64,000 nucleotides of DNA from Natronorubrum halophilum (GCF_003670115.1 NZ_QQTY01000002.1:248001-312000); one strand, 5' to 3'; shown: positions 1 to 9,624, counted from the stretch's first letter. Notes: generated from the letters alone by a model not told the origin. Made by a program: numbers and translations.

Positions 1-399
1 GGCCTCGCCGACGACGTTCAGCAGGGCCTGAACCCCGCGAGCGAAGTTCGGCGCGTAGAGGACCGGGATCGTCTCGCTCGCGCCCTCGAGCGCCTCGAGT
101 TGGTCGTCATCGAAGCCCGTCGTTCCCGTAACGAAGGCGACGCCGGCGTCGACGCAGGCGTCGGCGTACTCGAGCGCCGATTCCGGACCGGTAAAGTCGA
201 TCACGGCGGTCGGTTCGCGGTCGACGACCAGCGAGTCGAACGCGTCCGCGGGTTCGATCTCGACGGTCTCGACCGTCTCGCCGTCCGGATCGCGGTTGAC
301 CGCGAAGACGACTTCGCAGTCGGCGTGGTCGTCCGCGGCGGCGATCACTTCCCGGCCCATTCGGCCCGTCGCGCCGGTGACGCCGATCCGAACCGTCAT
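1..399 (-). CDS. dapB: 4-hydroxy-tetrahydrodipicolinate reductase (partial, 3' end beyond window)
   Basis: This is the N-terminal part of DapB, which reduces the DapA product with NAD(P)H in the diaminopimelate route to lysine. The start ATG is at 399-397 and the reading frame runs off the left edge. The translation begins MTVRIGVTGATGRMGREV, a Rossmann nucleotide-binding loop (GxTGxxGRMG). Further on come AVIDFTGPE and the VTGTTGF segment, both typical of the family. Its ATG overlaps the dapA stop (ATGA), so the two genes form a translationally coupled dapA-dapB operon. The catalytic C-terminal half is not visible. Confidence 0.93.
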   Translation of the reverse strand, partial: MTVRIGVTGATGRMGREVIAAADDHADCEVVFAVNRDPDGETVETVEIEPADAFDSLVVDREPTAVIDFTGPESALEYADACVDAGVAFVTGTTGFDDDQLEALEGASETIPVLYAPNFARGVQALLNVVGEA

Positions 400-1337
400 C
401 GATCGCCCTCTCGGGTGGCTTCCGCGTCGCCGTCGACGACGTCGGCCGTCTCCGACTCGAGGTCGACGAGGACAGCCTCGAGACCGTCGCGATACTCGTC
501 GGCGAGTCGGGTGAGCGGCGTTCGCATGCGTGCCGGGCCGTAGCCCCGGATCTCCATCGCTTCCTTGACCGGGATCGGGTTGGTCTCGACGAAGAGTTCG
601 CGAAAGAGCGGGCCGAGCTCGTGGTGAATCGCCTGTGCGCGCGCGTAGTCGCCGTCGAGCGCGGCACCGACCATCGCGCAGGTGAGCTCCGGTTCGATGT
701 TCGCGGCGACGCTGATCGTTCCCGTTCCGCCGACCGAGATGGTCGGAAGTGTGAGCGCGTCGTCGCCCGAGAGCACTGCAAAGTCCTCGTCGCTCGTTCG
801 TTCGGCGATCTCGCCGATCTGACCGAGGTCGCCGCTCGCGGCCTTGTAGCCCGCGATGTTGTCGTGGCTCGCGAGTTCGACGGCGGTGTCCGGCTCGATG
901 TTCCGGCCCGTCCGCGAGGGCACGTTGTAGACGATCTGTGGCAGGTCGACCGCGTCGGCGATCGTTCGGTAGTGGTCGACGAGCCCGCGCTGTTCGGGCT
1001 TGTTGTAGTAGGGCGAGATGAGGAGGAGGCCGTCCGCGTCGGCCGCGGCGGCGCGCTCGGAGAGTTCGAGCGCTTCGCGGGTGTTGTTCGAGCCGGTGCC
1101 CGCGATGACGGGCACGTCGTCGACGGCCTCGATGACCGCCTCGACGACGCGAATGTGTTCGTCGTGGGTCAGAGTCGCGGATTCGCCCGTGGAGCCGACG
1201 GGAACGATCCCGTCGACGCCCGCGGTCTCGAGTCGCTGTGCGTCGCGCTGTAAGGTTTCGAAGTCGATGCGTTCGTCTTCGTCGAACGGCGTACACATCG
1301 CCGGGAAGACGCCGGTGAAGTCGATTTCTGGTGTCAT
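396..1337 (-). CDS. dapA: 4-hydroxy-tetrahydrodipicolinate synthase
   Basis: DapA condenses pyruvate with L-aspartate 4-semialdehyde as the first committed step of lysine synthesis. The 313-residue protein is a TIM barrel. Visible family marks are VGSTGES (47-53), which binds the pyruvate carboxylate, Tyr137 in IVYNVPSRTG, Arg142, and the Schiff-base Lys165 in IAGYKAASGD. The C-terminus carries an extra acidic tail. It lies upstream of dapB with a 4-nt ATGA overlap. Aspartate semialdehyde is also the substrate of AroA' elsewhere in this window, so the lysine and aromatic routes share a precursor. DHDPS-like aldolases with other substrates exist, but the dapB neighbour supports this call. Confidence 0.95.
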   Translation of the reverse strand: MTPEIDFTGVFPAMCTPFDEDERIDFETLQRDAQRLETAGVDGIVPVGSTGESATLTHDEHIRVVEAVIEAVDDVPVIAGTGSNNTREALELSERAAAADADGLLLISPYYNKPEQRGLVDHYRTIADAVDLPQIVYNVPSRTGRNIEPDTAVELASHDNIAGYKAASGDLGQIGEIAERTSDEDFAVLSGDDALTLPTISVGGTGTISVAANIEPELTCAMVGAALDGDYARAQAIHHELGPLFRELFVETNPIPVKEAMEIRGYGPARMRTPLTRLADEYRDGLEAVLVDLESETADVVDGDAEATREGDR

Positions 1338-1687
1338 GGGTTTCTATTGCTACGTGGGTCGGTGGTCGGCTACTTGGGTATGATGATTCGTGCGTGATGA
1401 ACCAGGCGGCGAGTCCGTTATCGAACCTGATTCGCTCCGAGTCGCACCCGAGACGGGACGTCACCCCGCCTCGAGCGCAGTTACACGCGTTTACGTTTCG
1501 AAAAACGAGCGACGGCGGCGCTCACGACACGACCGACGCGCTGGTGAGCGACCTGACGCATGTCTCAGACGTCGAACTGAACCACCTTATCCGTTGTGTC
1601 TTCGATCAGTCACTGCCACCGCCGTTGTGCCACTAACTGACATGACGTTTCGCGTAATTTATCCCGGAGCAGTACGTACGTCTTCCC
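1338..1687. other. 350-bp intergenic region, divergent promoters
   Basis: This region lies between the divergent dapA and htpX genes. It has no convincing coding frame, and the open frames across it have an arginine-rich composition unlike neighbouring genes. A TATA-like stretch (taatttatcc, about 1656-1665) sits 25-30 bp upstream of the htpX ATG. No clear TATA box is evident for dapA. No RNA gene or repeat was recognised. Confidence 0.6.
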
Positions 1688-2512
1688 ATGACAGATTTCG
1701 GACTGAAAATACGGATGGTCGTCGTCGGGGCCATCCTGTTTGCCTTCTACGTCGGCGCGGCAACGGTTATCGCGCTGATGTTTGGCGTGAGCCCGCTGGT
1801 GATACTGCCCGCCGGTATCATCATCCTGCCCGCGATCCAGTACAAACTCGGGAAGTGGATGGCGACCAGAAAAGCCGAGGAGATGCCCAACGAGGGTCAG
1901 TATCGGGACGTCCATCAGATGACCGAGTCCCTCTCCCGCGACATGGGCGTCAAGAAGCCGAAGCTGATGGTGATGAACATGGGCGTTCCCAACGCCTTCG
2001 CCGTCGGCCGGAAAGGTGCCGGCGTCGTCTGTGTCTCGACGGAGCTCATGCAGTTGCTCGAGCGCGACGAACTCGAGGGCGTCATCGCCCACGAGATCGC
2101 CCACATCAAAAATCGCGACGTCATCACGATGGTCGTCGGCCAATCCATCGGGATGATCGTCGGCTACGTCGCCTACTTCGCGGTCGTGATGGGCGGCGAG
2201 CGCAACATCGGCACCTACCTCCTCGGCATGGTCGCCTCCTCGCTGGCGAACATGCTCGTGATGATCTTCGTCCTCGCCATCTCTCGGTACCGCGAGTACG
2301 TCGCCGACGAGGACGCCCGCCAGTACATCGGCAGCGGCGACCCGCTGGCGCGCGCCCTCGAGAAGATTTCCAGTGGCTCTCAGGGACGAGAGTCGGCGAT
2401 GGACGACAGTATGAACGCGCTCTGCATCTTCAACTCGGACAAGAGCCTCATGGCGCGGCTGTTCGCGACCCACCCGCCGACGGAGAAGCGCATCGAGAAA
2501 CTTCGAAGCTAA
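1688..2512 (+). CDS. htpX: HtpX-like M48 membrane metalloprotease
   Basis: This is a zinc endopeptidase of family M48B, probably involved in membrane-protein quality control. The protein has 274 residues. Two membrane helices lie at about 8-30 and 33-50. The zinc motif HEIAH is at 135-139, and the third ligand is expected in REYVADEDA further on. Two more hydrophobic segments follow the HEXXH motif. The C-terminus THPPTEKRIEKL is a hallmark of HtpX. A TATA-like element lies about 25 bp upstream of the ATG, suggesting a leaderless transcript. The gene stands alone between dapA and the NYN gene. Confidence 0.93.
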   Translation: MTDFGLKIRMVVVGAILFAFYVGAATVIALMFGVSPLVILPAGIIILPAIQYKLGKWMATRKAEEMPNEGQYRDVHQMTESLSRDMGVKKPKLMVMNMGVPNAFAVGRKGAGVVCVSTELMQLLERDELEGVIAHEIAHIKNRDVITMVVGQSIGMIVGYVAYFAVVMGGERNIGTYLLGMVASSLANMLVMIFVLAISRYREYVADEDARQYIGSGDPLARALEKISSGSQGRESAMDDSMNALCIFNSDKSLMARLFATHPPTEKRIEKLRS

Positions 2513-2683
2513 CGTAGCAACGACGAACAGCCGTTCACAGTTTTTGTTGTTCGCCTTCGTCACCGGACGGAACCAGCGCAGTGCGACGATTACGGTGATC
2601 AGTGGCCTGCTCGAGACCCTCGAGACGACCGCCGAGCCACCGAACGACACGCCTTTTTAACGATTGCCGATACAACGTAGTAT

Positions 2684-3181
2684 ATGACCGAAATCCACCC
2701 CGGGCAGCGCGTCGCCGTCCTCGTCGACGCCCAGAACCTCTACCATACCGCACAGAGTATCCATAGCCGCAACATCGACTACTCCGCGCTCCTCGAGAAG
2801 GCCGTCCAGGACCGCGAACTCACTCGGGCGATCGCGTACGTTATCCGCGCGGACTCGCCCGAGGAGGAGAGTTTCTTCGAGGCGCTCGTCGATATCGGCT
2901 TCGAGCCCAAGATCAAGGACATCAAGACGTTCTCCGACGGGACCAAGAAGGCGGACTGGGACGTCGGAATGAGTCTCGATGCGGTAACTCTCGCGAACCA
3001 CATCGACACGCTCGTGCTCTGTACGGGCGACGGGGACTTCTCGAGGCTCTGTTCGCACCTGCGCCACGAAGGCGTCCGCGTCGAAGTGATGGCCTTCGAA
3101 TCCTCGACGGCCGAGGAACTCATCGAAGCGTCCGACTCGTTCCTCGATCTCGGCGAGCGCCACGAGACGTTCCTGCTATAG
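2684..3181 (+). CDS. NYN (LabA/DUF88-like, PIN-superfamily) domain protein
   Basis: The 165-residue protein has the NYN-domain pattern: VLVDAQNLY (12-20, acidic residue Asp15), DWDVGMSLDA (91-100), and TGDGDFSRL with acidic residues Asp116 and Asp118. NYN domains resemble PIN and FLAP nucleases and often cut RNA, so this is a candidate ribonuclease with unknown substrate. A TATA-like ttttaacg is about 27 bp upstream of the ATG. The stop codon TAG lies inside the left arm of the palindromic element at 3177-3260, so the element may have reset the C-terminus. Confidence 0.88.
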   Translation: MTEIHPGQRVAVLVDAQNLYHTAQSIHSRNIDYSALLEKAVQDRELTRAIAYVIRADSPEEESFFEALVDIGFEPKIKDIKTFSDGTKKADWDVGMSLDAVTLANHIDTLVLCTGDGDFSRLCSHLRHEGVRVEVMAFESSTAEELIEASDSFLDLGERHETFLL

Positions 3182-3260
3182 TAGCCACTGAAAGTCAATG
3201 CACACCTGATCGCACGACTGCTGTGCGATCAGTGTGTAAATAGTTTCAGTTGTTACTATA
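3177..3260. repeat. 84-bp imperfect palindromic element
   Basis: Left arm 3177-3215 and right arm 3223-3260 are inverted copies that match at about 31 of 39 positions with one bulged base. The inner 15 bp (CACACCTGATCGCAC against GTGCGATCAGTGTG) are perfect apart from one bulged C, and the loop is 7 nt (3216-3222). The outer ends are TATAGTA and TACTATA. Transcribed, it would form a strong hairpin just after the NYN stop codon. It may be a small palindromic or MITE-like repeat or a terminator. No second copy was noticed in this window. Confidence 0.8.
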
Positions 3261-3323
3261 TAGGCTCCGCTCGTGAATCGACGGGCGGAGGAATCCGGAC
3301 GGCTGTCGTACTCGAGGGAGGCG

Positions 3324-3506
3324 TCAGGACCGATCCGGATATTGGCTCCGCCAGAGGCCGACCAGCAGTGCGTATCCCGTAACGAGTAGCGTGGCACCCG
3401 TCAGGAGATACACCACCGGACCCGAGACGAGTGTGGCCGGACCGGCCAGCGTCAGGGTGCCCAAAACGAGCAGGGCGGCCCCGAGGCCGATTTGTGTGAC
3501 GTCCAT
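3324..3506 (-). CDS. Small two-helix membrane protein
   Basis: A 60-residue protein starting MDVTQIGLGAALLVLGTL. It is almost entirely hydrophobic, with two predicted membrane helices (about 5-23 and 28-50) and a short basic C-terminus (LWRSQYPDRS). No family was recognised. Its composition (Leu, Val, Gly, Thr, with high GC at third positions) looks coding rather than a shadow, and no competing gene lies opposite. Function is unknown. Confidence 0.6.
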   Translation of the reverse strand: MDVTQIGLGAALLVLGTLTLAGPATLVSGPVVYLLTGATLLVTGYALLVGLWRSQYPDRS

Positions 3507-3680
3507 GTGATACCGATACTACTGAATCGACCATTATAACATTCTCTATCTCAGTTTTGTCGTTCGCGACGATAGGTTCACTGAGTAGCGAGCGTGATTC
3601 GTCGTCGGTCCCGGTCTCGCTGCAGTCCGCTACGGCTCAAGGTCGAAGGGCTTTCGACCGCCCGCGCGAAACGTCGACCA

Positions 3681-4184
3681 ATGAGTGACGCAGCCGACGG
3701 GAACGGACTGGCGGGAGTGGCAAACCTTCGAATCATCGGGGACTACCAGTTCGGTGCCGGCGCGGGCGCGGCGCTGTTCCCGCCCGCCGAATCGGTGACA
3801 GTCAAACGGACGACCTCGGGACGTCCCCAGCAGGTCCACGCCGACGCCGGCCGCATCGTTTCCTTCGGCATCGACGGTCGGTTCACGCTCGGTCTCGAGG
3901 GCGGTCGACGACTTCACGAGGCGCTCGAGCACCCGGCCTACCGCGTCGTCGTCGACGACGAGAGCGAGCCGTTCGTCCGCGACGAGAAGAACGTCTTCGC
4001 GAAGTTCGTCCTCGAGGCGGGTCCCGAGATCCGGCCGGGCGACGAGGTGTTGGTGGTCCACGAGCGCGGCGAGTTGATCGCCGTCGGGACCGCGCGACTC
4101 GCGGCCGACGCGATCGAAGATTTCGATACCGGCATGGCGGTGAACGTGCGTGAGGGCGCACCCGCGGAGAACGGGGATAGCTGA
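3681..4184 (+). CDS. PUA-domain protein
   Basis: The 167-residue protein ends in a PUA domain (about residues 80-160) with the typical FVRDEKNVFAKFV, IRPGDEVLVV and LIAVGTA pattern seen in archaeal tRNA-guanine transglycosylase-like proteins. PUA domains bind structured RNA, so a tRNA or rRNA modification role is likely but the catalytic partner is not shown. The frame is open upstream to 3594, but the added residues are arginine-rich and non-halophilic, so the ATG at 3681 (MSDAADGNG) was chosen. It precedes NAC and TrmI, an arrangement consistent with a translation and RNA cluster. Confidence 0.85.
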   Translation: MSDAADGNGLAGVANLRIIGDYQFGAGAGAALFPPAESVTVKRTTSGRPQQVHADAGRIVSFGIDGRFTLGLEGGRRLHEALEHPAYRVVVDDESEPFVRDEKNVFAKFVLEAGPEIRPGDEVLVVHERGELIAVGTARLAADAIEDFDTGMAVNVREGAPAENGDS

Positions 4185-4304
4185 ACGCGAACGGGTCCTC
4201 GGGTCTCGACGGCGTGGGATCCATCGCGCGGTGCACTCGCGCAACCGGGGCCGTCGTGCGGTCGAACGACAAGCTAAAAGGTTGCCCGTGCCGACGTGTC
4301 GGGT

Positions 4305-4685
4305 ATGTTTGGAGGAGGCGGCGGACTGAACCCGCGCAAGATGGAACAGATGATGGAACAGATGGGTATCGACGTCGAGGATATCGACGCCGAGGAGGTC
4401 ATCATCCGTACCGGCGAGTACGACCTCGTGTTCAACGACGCCGAGGTCACGAAGATGGACGCCCGCGGTCAGGAGACCTACCAGGTCATCGGCTCGCCGG
4501 AGCAAGTCGAGTCCGGCGCGGCCGGCGGCAGCGCTGGTGCCGGCGGCGACGACGCCGGGAGCGCGATTCCCGACGAGGACGTCGACCTCGTCGCGACCCG
4601 CGCCGGCGTCAGCGAGGACGAGGCCCGCCAGGCACTCGAGGACAACGACGGCGACCTCGCCGCAGCAGTCGGATCCCTCGAGTGA
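4305..4685 (+). CDS. nac: Nascent polypeptide-associated complex protein (archaeal aNAC)
   Basis: aNAC binds ribosomes and emerging nascent chains as a homodimer. From the ATG at 4305 the protein has 126 residues: a Gly/Met-rich N-terminus ([13 protein letters not shown]), the NAC beta-domain ([19 protein letters not shown], then [10 protein letters not shown]), a Gly/Ala linker, and a C-terminal UBA domain ([20 protein letters not shown]). A GTG three codons earlier (4296) is possible. The TATA-like gctaaaag at about 4273-4280 fits a leaderless transcript starting near 4305. Its stop overlaps the next start (GTGA). Confidence 0.95.
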   Translation: MFGGGGGLNPRKMEQMMEQMGIDVEDIDAEEVIIRTGEYDLVFNDAEVTKMDARGQETYQVIGSPEQVESGAAGGSAGAGGDDAGSAIPDEDVDLVATRAGVSEDEARQALEDNDGDLAAAVGSLE

Positions 4686-5506
4686 GCGAGCGCGATTCCG
4701 ACGGCGGCGAGCGGACCGACGCTGAACGCGCGGATGACCGCGACCGCGACGATGTCGCGGCGGACGAGGACGACCGTGTTCCCGTCTTGCTCGTTCGCGG
4801 CGACCGCACGTACCTCGTCGAACCCGGCGGGGAACAGGGAACCGACCTCGGCGTGCTTGAGGTCCCCGAGGACGTTCAACCGGGCGAGACCATCGAGACC
4901 CATCTGGGCGACGAGTTTCAGGTGCGCAGGCTCCGCGGCCCGGACCTGTTCCACCACTTCGAGCGTACGGGGGCACCGATGGTCCCCCGCGATATCGGAC
5001 TGGTGATCGGCGAGACGGGGATCGCGCGGGGCGACCGCGTGCTCGATACCGGAACCGGGACGGGCGTCCTCGCGGCGTCGATGGCCCGCGCCGGTGCGTC
5101 GGTGGTGTCCTACGAGCGCGATCCGGAGTTCGCCGACGTCGCGAGAGAGAACATGAAACTCGGCGGCGTCGCGGACGCCGTCGACGTCCGAACGGGCGAC
5201 CTGACGGAACACGTCGGGGATCTCGAGGACTCCTCGTTCGACGTGTTGACGCTCGATACGGGCGACGCGCCGTCTCTCGTCGCCCACGCACCCGCGCTGC
5301 TGGTCGAGGGCGGCTTCGTCGCGGTCTACAGTCCCTTCGTCGAGTCGACCCGCGAGGTCGTCGAAACGGCTCGAGACGTCGGACTGTCGAACGTTCGGAC
5401 GCGGGAGACGATCCAGCGGGAGATGCAGTTCGACGACCGCGGCTCGCGGCCGTCGACCGCGCCGGTCGGTCACACGGGCTATCTGACCATCGCTCGGAAC
5501 GTGTGA
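4682..5506 (+). CDS. trmI: tRNA (adenine-N1)-methyltransferase TrmI-type
   Basis: This is an AdoMet-dependent enzyme expected to make m1A at position 58 (and/or 57) of tRNA. The GTG at 4682 overlaps the NAC stop codon and gives 274 residues. The first ~30 residues are very acidic. An N-terminal domain follows ([16 protein letters not shown]), then the Rossmann methyltransferase fold with motif [17 protein letters not shown] (about 120-135), [14 protein letters not shown], and [12 protein letters not shown] as motif IV. The frame is open well upstream but the extra residues are arginine-rich shadow of NAC. Translational coupling to NAC suggests one transcript. Confidence 0.92.
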   Translation: MSERDSDGGERTDAERADDRDRDDVAADEDDRVPVLLVRGDRTYLVEPGGEQGTDLGVLEVPEDVQPGETIETHLGDEFQVRRLRGPDLFHHFERTGAPMVPRDIGLVIGETGIARGDRVLDTGTGTGVLAASMARAGASVVSYERDPEFADVARENMKLGGVADAVDVRTGDLTEHVGDLEDSSFDVLTLDTGDAPSLVAHAPALLVEGGFVAVYSPFVESTREVVETARDVGLSNVRTRETIQREMQFDDRGSRPSTAPVGHTGYLTIARNV

Positions 5507-5659
5507 CCGTGCGATCGGTCGTCGCTACGTTCGTCTCGCGGGCCGCATAGACCGGCCGTAAACAGCTGTTTACTGCCAAAGACAATTCGGTCGCGAGTTG
5601 TGAATCAGCGCGCCCGTTCGCAACCTTCTTTATTCGTTCGGGTGTCCACGCAGATAGCA

Positions 5660-8002
5660 ATGGCTGTACTCTGGCTGGACGAGATCAGTGCCGGCGACCT
5701 CGAGAAGGTCGGCGGCAAAGGCGCTTCCCTGGGCGAACTTACGGGCGCGGGGTTGCCCGTTCCCCCGGGATTCGTTGTCACCGCCGGGACCTATCGATCG
5801 TTCATCGAAGAGGCCGAAATCGATGACGAACTGTTCGAAGCCGTCGACGTCGATGTCGAGGACTCGAGCGCGCTCGCGGCCGCAGCCGATCGCGCACAGG
5901 AACTCATCCTCGGGACGCCGTTTCCTGACGACCTGCGCGAGGAGATTCTCGAATCCTACGGCGAGGTCGGCGACGGCGAGGCGTTCGTCGCCGTTCGCTC
6001 CTCGGCGACGGCCGAGGATCTGCCCGACGCGTCGTTCGCGGGGCAACAGGACACGTACCTCAACGTCACCGAGGAGGACCTGCTCGATCGCGTGCGCGAG
6101 TGCTGGGCCTCGCTGTTCACCCAGCGGGCGATCTACTACCGACAGGAGCAGGGCTTCGACCACTCGGCGGTCAACATCGCGGTCGTCGTCCAGCAGATGG
6201 TCGACGCCGCAAAGTCGGGCGTGATGTTCACGAGCCACCCCTCGACGGGCGACCCGACGATGATTATCGAGGCCGCGTGGGGGCTCGGTGAAGCCGTCGT
6301 CTCCGGTGCCGTCTCGCCGGACAACTACGTGATCTCCCGCGAGGACGGGGATGTCGACGTGACCGTCGCCGAGAAGAAGGTGATGCACGAAAAGGACGAA
6401 GCGTCCGGTAAAACCGTCGAACGCGAGGTGCCCGAGGCGAAACGAAACGCGCGCGTGATCTCCGACGACGAGATCGATCAGCTCGTCGAACTCGGCGAGC
6501 GCGTCGAAGACCACTACGACAATCCTCAGGACGTCGAGTGGGCCATCGTTGAGGGAGAGGTCTACATGCTCCAGTCCCGGCCGATTACGACCATCGACGA
6601 GGGCGGCGATGAAACGGCGGGATCGACCGGCGGCTCCGTCGACGCTGCGAAGGGGCTCACCGACGGCAGCGGTAGTGTACAGGCCGCTGGCGGCGACGAC
6701 GGGACTGATTCGGGGCCGGGATCCTCCGGCGAGGTTCTCGTCGACGGGCTGGGCTCGAGCCCGGGGACCGTTAGCGGGGCCGCACAGATCGTCACGAAGC
6801 TCGACGACCTCGACAAAGTCAAAGAGGGCGACATCATCGTCACCGAAATGACGATGCCCGATATGGTGCCCGCGATGAAGCGGGCGTCGGGGATCATCAC
6901 GGACGAAGGGGGCATGACCAGCCACGCCGCGATCGTCTCCCGCGAACTCGGCGTGCCCGCCATCGTCGGCACGACGAACGCGACGACCGTCCTCGAGGAC
7001 GGCCAGATCGTCACGCTCGACGGCGACAAGGGTGCGGTCCTCGAGGGGAAGGAAGTCGACCCCGAAGAGGAGACCGAACCCGTCGAAGAGGTTCGCCCGC
7101 AGTCGCCGGTCAAGCCGATGACCGCGACCGAGGTGAAGGTCAACGTCTCGATTCCGGAAGCCGCGGAGCGCGCGGCCGCGACGGGAGCCGACGGCGTCGG
7201 CCTGCTCCGAACGGAGCACATGATCCTCTCGCTGAACCAGACGCCCGCGAAGTTCATCGAGGAAAACGGCGAGGACGCCTACATCACGGAACTCGTCGAA
7301 GGCATCCGCAGCGTCGCCGACGAGTTCTACCCGCGACCCGTCCGTGTTCGCACGCTCGACGCGCCGACCGACGAGTTCCGCCAACTCGAGGGCGGCGAGG
7401 ACGAGCCGAAAGAGCACAATCCGATGCTCGGCTATCGGGGCATCCGGCGCTCGCTCGACCGGCCGGACGTCTTCGCCCACGAACTCGAGGCGTTCCGGCG
7501 ACTCTACGAACTGGGCTACGACAACGTCGAGATCATGTTCCCGCTGGTCAACGACGCCGAAGACATCTATCGGGCGAAAGCGTGCATGGAGGACGCGGGA
7601 ATCGATCCCGCAAAACGCAAGTGGGGGGCGATGATCGAGACCCCCGCATCCGCGCTGTCGGTCGAGGGAATGGCCAAGGCGGGCATCGACTTCGCCTCCT
7701 TCGGGACCAACGACCTCACCCAGTACACGCTCGCGGTCGACCGGAACAACGAGCACGTCGCCGACCGGTTCGACGAACTCCACCCCGCCATCTTGACACT
7801 ACTCGGGAACGTCATCGAGACCTGCCGCGAACACGACGTCGACACGAGCATTTGCGGTCAGGCCGGCTCCAAACCGGAGATGGTCCAGTTCCTCGTCGAC
7901 GCGGGCGTCAGCTCGATTTCGGCGAACATCGACGCCGTTCGCGACGTCCAGCACGAGGTCAAACGGACGGAACAGAAGTTACTGCTCGATTCGGTTCGAT
8001 AG
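5660..8002 (+). CDS. ppsA: Phosphoenolpyruvate synthase
   Basis: PpsA makes PEP, AMP and phosphate from pyruvate and ATP for gluconeogenesis. The 780-residue protein has the N-terminal ATP-grasp domain (AFVAVRSSATAEDLPDASFAGQQDT), an acidic Gly/Ser/Asp linker (about 312-355), the swivel phosphohistidine domain with His422 in GGMTSHAAIV, and the C-terminal TIM barrel including RTEHM and the SICGQAGS cysteine loop. The ATG at 5660 (MAVLWLDEIS) matches the family start, and the upstream in-frame codons are not halophilic. A TATA-like ctttatt lies about 30 bp upstream. Pyruvate kinase, the opposing enzyme, is encoded 7.6 kb downstream. Confidence 0.96.
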   Translation: MAVLWLDEISAGDLEKVGGKGASLGELTGAGLPVPPGFVVTAGTYRSFIEEAEIDDELFEAVDVDVEDSSALAAAADRAQELILGTPFPDDLREEILESYGEVGDGEAFVAVRSSATAEDLPDASFAGQQDTYLNVTEEDLLDRVRECWASLFTQRAIYYRQEQGFDHSAVNIAVVVQQMVDAAKSGVMFTSHPSTGDPTMIIEAAWGLGEAVVSGAVSPDNYVISREDGDVDVTVAEKKVMHEKDEASGKTVEREVPEAKRNARVISDDEIDQLVELGERVEDHYDNPQDVEWAIVEGEVYMLQSRPITTIDEGGDETAGSTGGSVDAAKGLTDGSGSVQAAGGDDGTDSGPGSSGEVLVDGLGSSPGTVSGAAQIVTKLDDLDKVKEGDIIVTEMTMPDMVPAMKRASGIITDEGGMTSHAAIVSRELGVPAIVGTTNATTVLEDGQIVTLDGDKGAVLEGKEVDPEEETEPVEEVRPQSPVKPMTATEVKVNVSIPEAAERAAATGADGVGLLRTEHMILSLNQTPAKFIEENGEDAYITELVEGIRSVADEFYPRPVRVRTLDAPTDEFRQLEGGEDEPKEHNPMLGYRGIRRSLDRPDVFAHELEAFRRLYELGYDNVEIMFPLVNDAEDIYRAKACMEDAGIDPAKRKWGAMIETPASALSVEGMAKAGIDFASFGTNDLTQYTLAVDRNNEHVADRFDELHPAILTLLGNVIETCREHDVDTSICGQAGSKPEMVQFLVDAGVSSISANIDAVRDVQHEVKRTEQKLLLDSVR

Positions 8003-8130
8003 CGACCCCGGTGCGACGCGTTCCTCGTTAGCACCGTTTTCGCTCGAGGAGCGCTGAAACACCGTTTCAATGCCGCTATTCGTGGGCGATAAGCGCAACT
8101 AATAAATCGGTGAGTACTCACAACCGTGAT

Positions 8131-9216
8131 ATGCAAATCGAGCCGCAAGCGTTCGGTCGGGTGCTCTCGTCGATGTGTACGGAACCCCACCCGAAGGCGC
8201 GCGATGCGGCCGAGCGGTTTCTCGCGACGAATCCCGGCGATCCGGGTACCTATCCGAACGTCGCGGCGCTCGAGGACGACGCGATCGCGATGCTCGGCGA
8301 GATCGCCGGACTCGACGAGCCGTCCGGCTACGTCGCCAGCGGCGGTACGGAGGCGAACGTTCAGGCGGTCCGGATCGCTCGCAACCGCGCCGAGACGCGG
8401 ACGCCGAACGTCGTCGTGTCCGAATCGGCCCACTTCAGTTTTCAGAAGGCCACCGACGTGCTCGGCGTGGAGTTGCGGATCGTCCCCACGGACGACGCTT
8501 TCCGTGCCGATCTCGAGGCCGTGAGATCCTGCGTCGATCGGGAGACTGCGCTGGTGGTCGGCATCGCGGGAACGACCGAGTACGGCCGCGTCGATCCGAT
8601 TCCGGAACTCGGCGAGATCGCGGCGTCGGTCGACGCGCTGTTACACGTCGACGCCGCCTGGGGCGGGTTCGTGTTGCCGTTTACCGACCACGAGTGGAAC
8701 TTCAGTCACGCGCCGGTCGATACGATGGCGATCGATCCCCACAAGATGGGCCAGGCCGCCGTCCCCGCCGGCGGCCTGCTCGTTCGCTCCGCGGACCTGC
8801 TCGACGAACTCGCCGTCGACACGCCCTACCTCGAGTCGACCTCGCAGGCGACGCTGACCGGCACGCGATCGGGTGCGGGCGTCGCCAGCGCCGTGGCGGC
8901 GATGGCGGAGCTGTGGCCCGACGGCTACCGGAGCCAGTACGTCCGCTCGCAGCACAACGCCGAGTGGCTGGCCGACGCCCTCGAGAAGCGAGGGTACGAG
9001 GTCGTCGATCCCGCGCTGCCCCTCGTCGCCGCCGACGTCCCGCGCTCGACGTTCGACGCGCTTCGGGCCGAAGGCTGGCGGATCTCGAGGACTGGGACGG
9101 GTGAGCTACGGGTGGTCTGTATGCCGCACGTGACCCGGAAGATGCTCGCGTCGTTCATCGGGGATCTGGACCGACTCGAGGTGCGCGCGAGCGTCCCGCT
9201 CGTGAGCGACGACTGA
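8131..9216 (+). CDS. mfnA: Pyridoxal-phosphate amino-acid decarboxylase MfnA/PanD type (aspartate or tyrosine decarboxylase)
   Basis: The 361-residue group II decarboxylase carries [16 protein letters not shown] and, after [10 protein letters not shown], the PLP lysine Lys205 in [14 protein letters not shown]. In methanogens MfnA decarboxylates tyrosine for methanofuran. Haloarchaea lack methanofuran, so aspartate decarboxylation to beta-alanine for coenzyme A is the more likely role (inference). The ATG at 8131 was chosen over a GTG at 8110 because an AT-rich aataaat box (8101-8107) lies about 25 bp upstream, giving a leaderless start. It lies downstream of ppsA with a separate promoter. Confidence 0.9.
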   Translation: MQIEPQAFGRVLSSMCTEPHPKARDAAERFLATNPGDPGTYPNVAALEDDAIAMLGEIAGLDEPSGYVASGGTEANVQAVRIARNRAETRTPNVVVSESAHFSFQKATDVLGVELRIVPTDDAFRADLEAVRSCVDRETALVVGIAGTTEYGRVDPIPELGEIAASVDALLHVDAAWGGFVLPFTDHEWNFSHAPVDTMAIDPHKMGQAAVPAGGLLVRSADLLDELAVDTPYLESTSQATLTGTRSGAGVASAVAAMAELWPDGYRSQYVRSQHNAEWLADALEKRGYEVVDPALPLVAADVPRSTFDALRAEGWRISRTGTGELRVVCMPHVTRKMLASFIGDLDRLEVRASVPLVSDD

Positions 9217-9285
9217 TCGATCGGCGATCCGTGATCGAGCGGCGAAACCGATACGCGTTTTTGACTGAGACGACCAGGTACCGCC

Positions 9286-9624
9286 ATGGCTCTCGACCGT
9301 CAGGACGGTGTTGCAGTCGTCGGGTTCGCGGCGATCGTCGGTCTCTCGCTCGTCGCCGAGCCGACGCTGCTTTCGGCCGCACTCGGCGGTTTCCTCCTCT
9401 CGATCGCCGTCTGGCGACTCTACGACGGGAAGCCGTGGGAGGCGCTGGCCTGGCTCGCGTGGGTTGGTGCCGCGGTCGCACCGGTCCTCGCGCCCGGGGA
9501 AATCGCGTTCGCAGCGCTGTTTTTCGGACCGCTACTGGTCGGCGTGGGACTGCTCTTTGCCAGCCGATTCGAACTGCTGCCGACGATCTGGGACGCCGAT
9601 CGAGGGACAGTCGACGAACAGTAG
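9286..9624 (+). CDS. Conserved-type small membrane protein
   Basis: A 112-residue protein with four predicted membrane helices (about 9-25, 28-44, 51-67, 70-90) and short charged ends (MALDRQDG and WDADRGTVDEQ). No enzymatic motif is visible and no family was recognised. The start ATG at 9286 follows a short T-rich stretch (gtttttga, about 9256) that may be a weak promoter. It faces the NSS transporter tail to tail. Function is unknown. Confidence 0.7.
   Translation: MALDRQDGVAVVGFAAIVGLSLVAEPTLLSAALGGFLLSIAVWRLYDGKPWEALAWLAWVGAAVAPVLAPGEIAFAALFFGPLLVGVGLLFASRFELLPTIWDADRGTVDEQ

Noticed and set aside
3630-5660. 676-codon minus-strand frame across PUA, NAC and TrmI
   Set aside because: Arginine-rich non-halophilic composition and three recognised genes lie on the plus strand.
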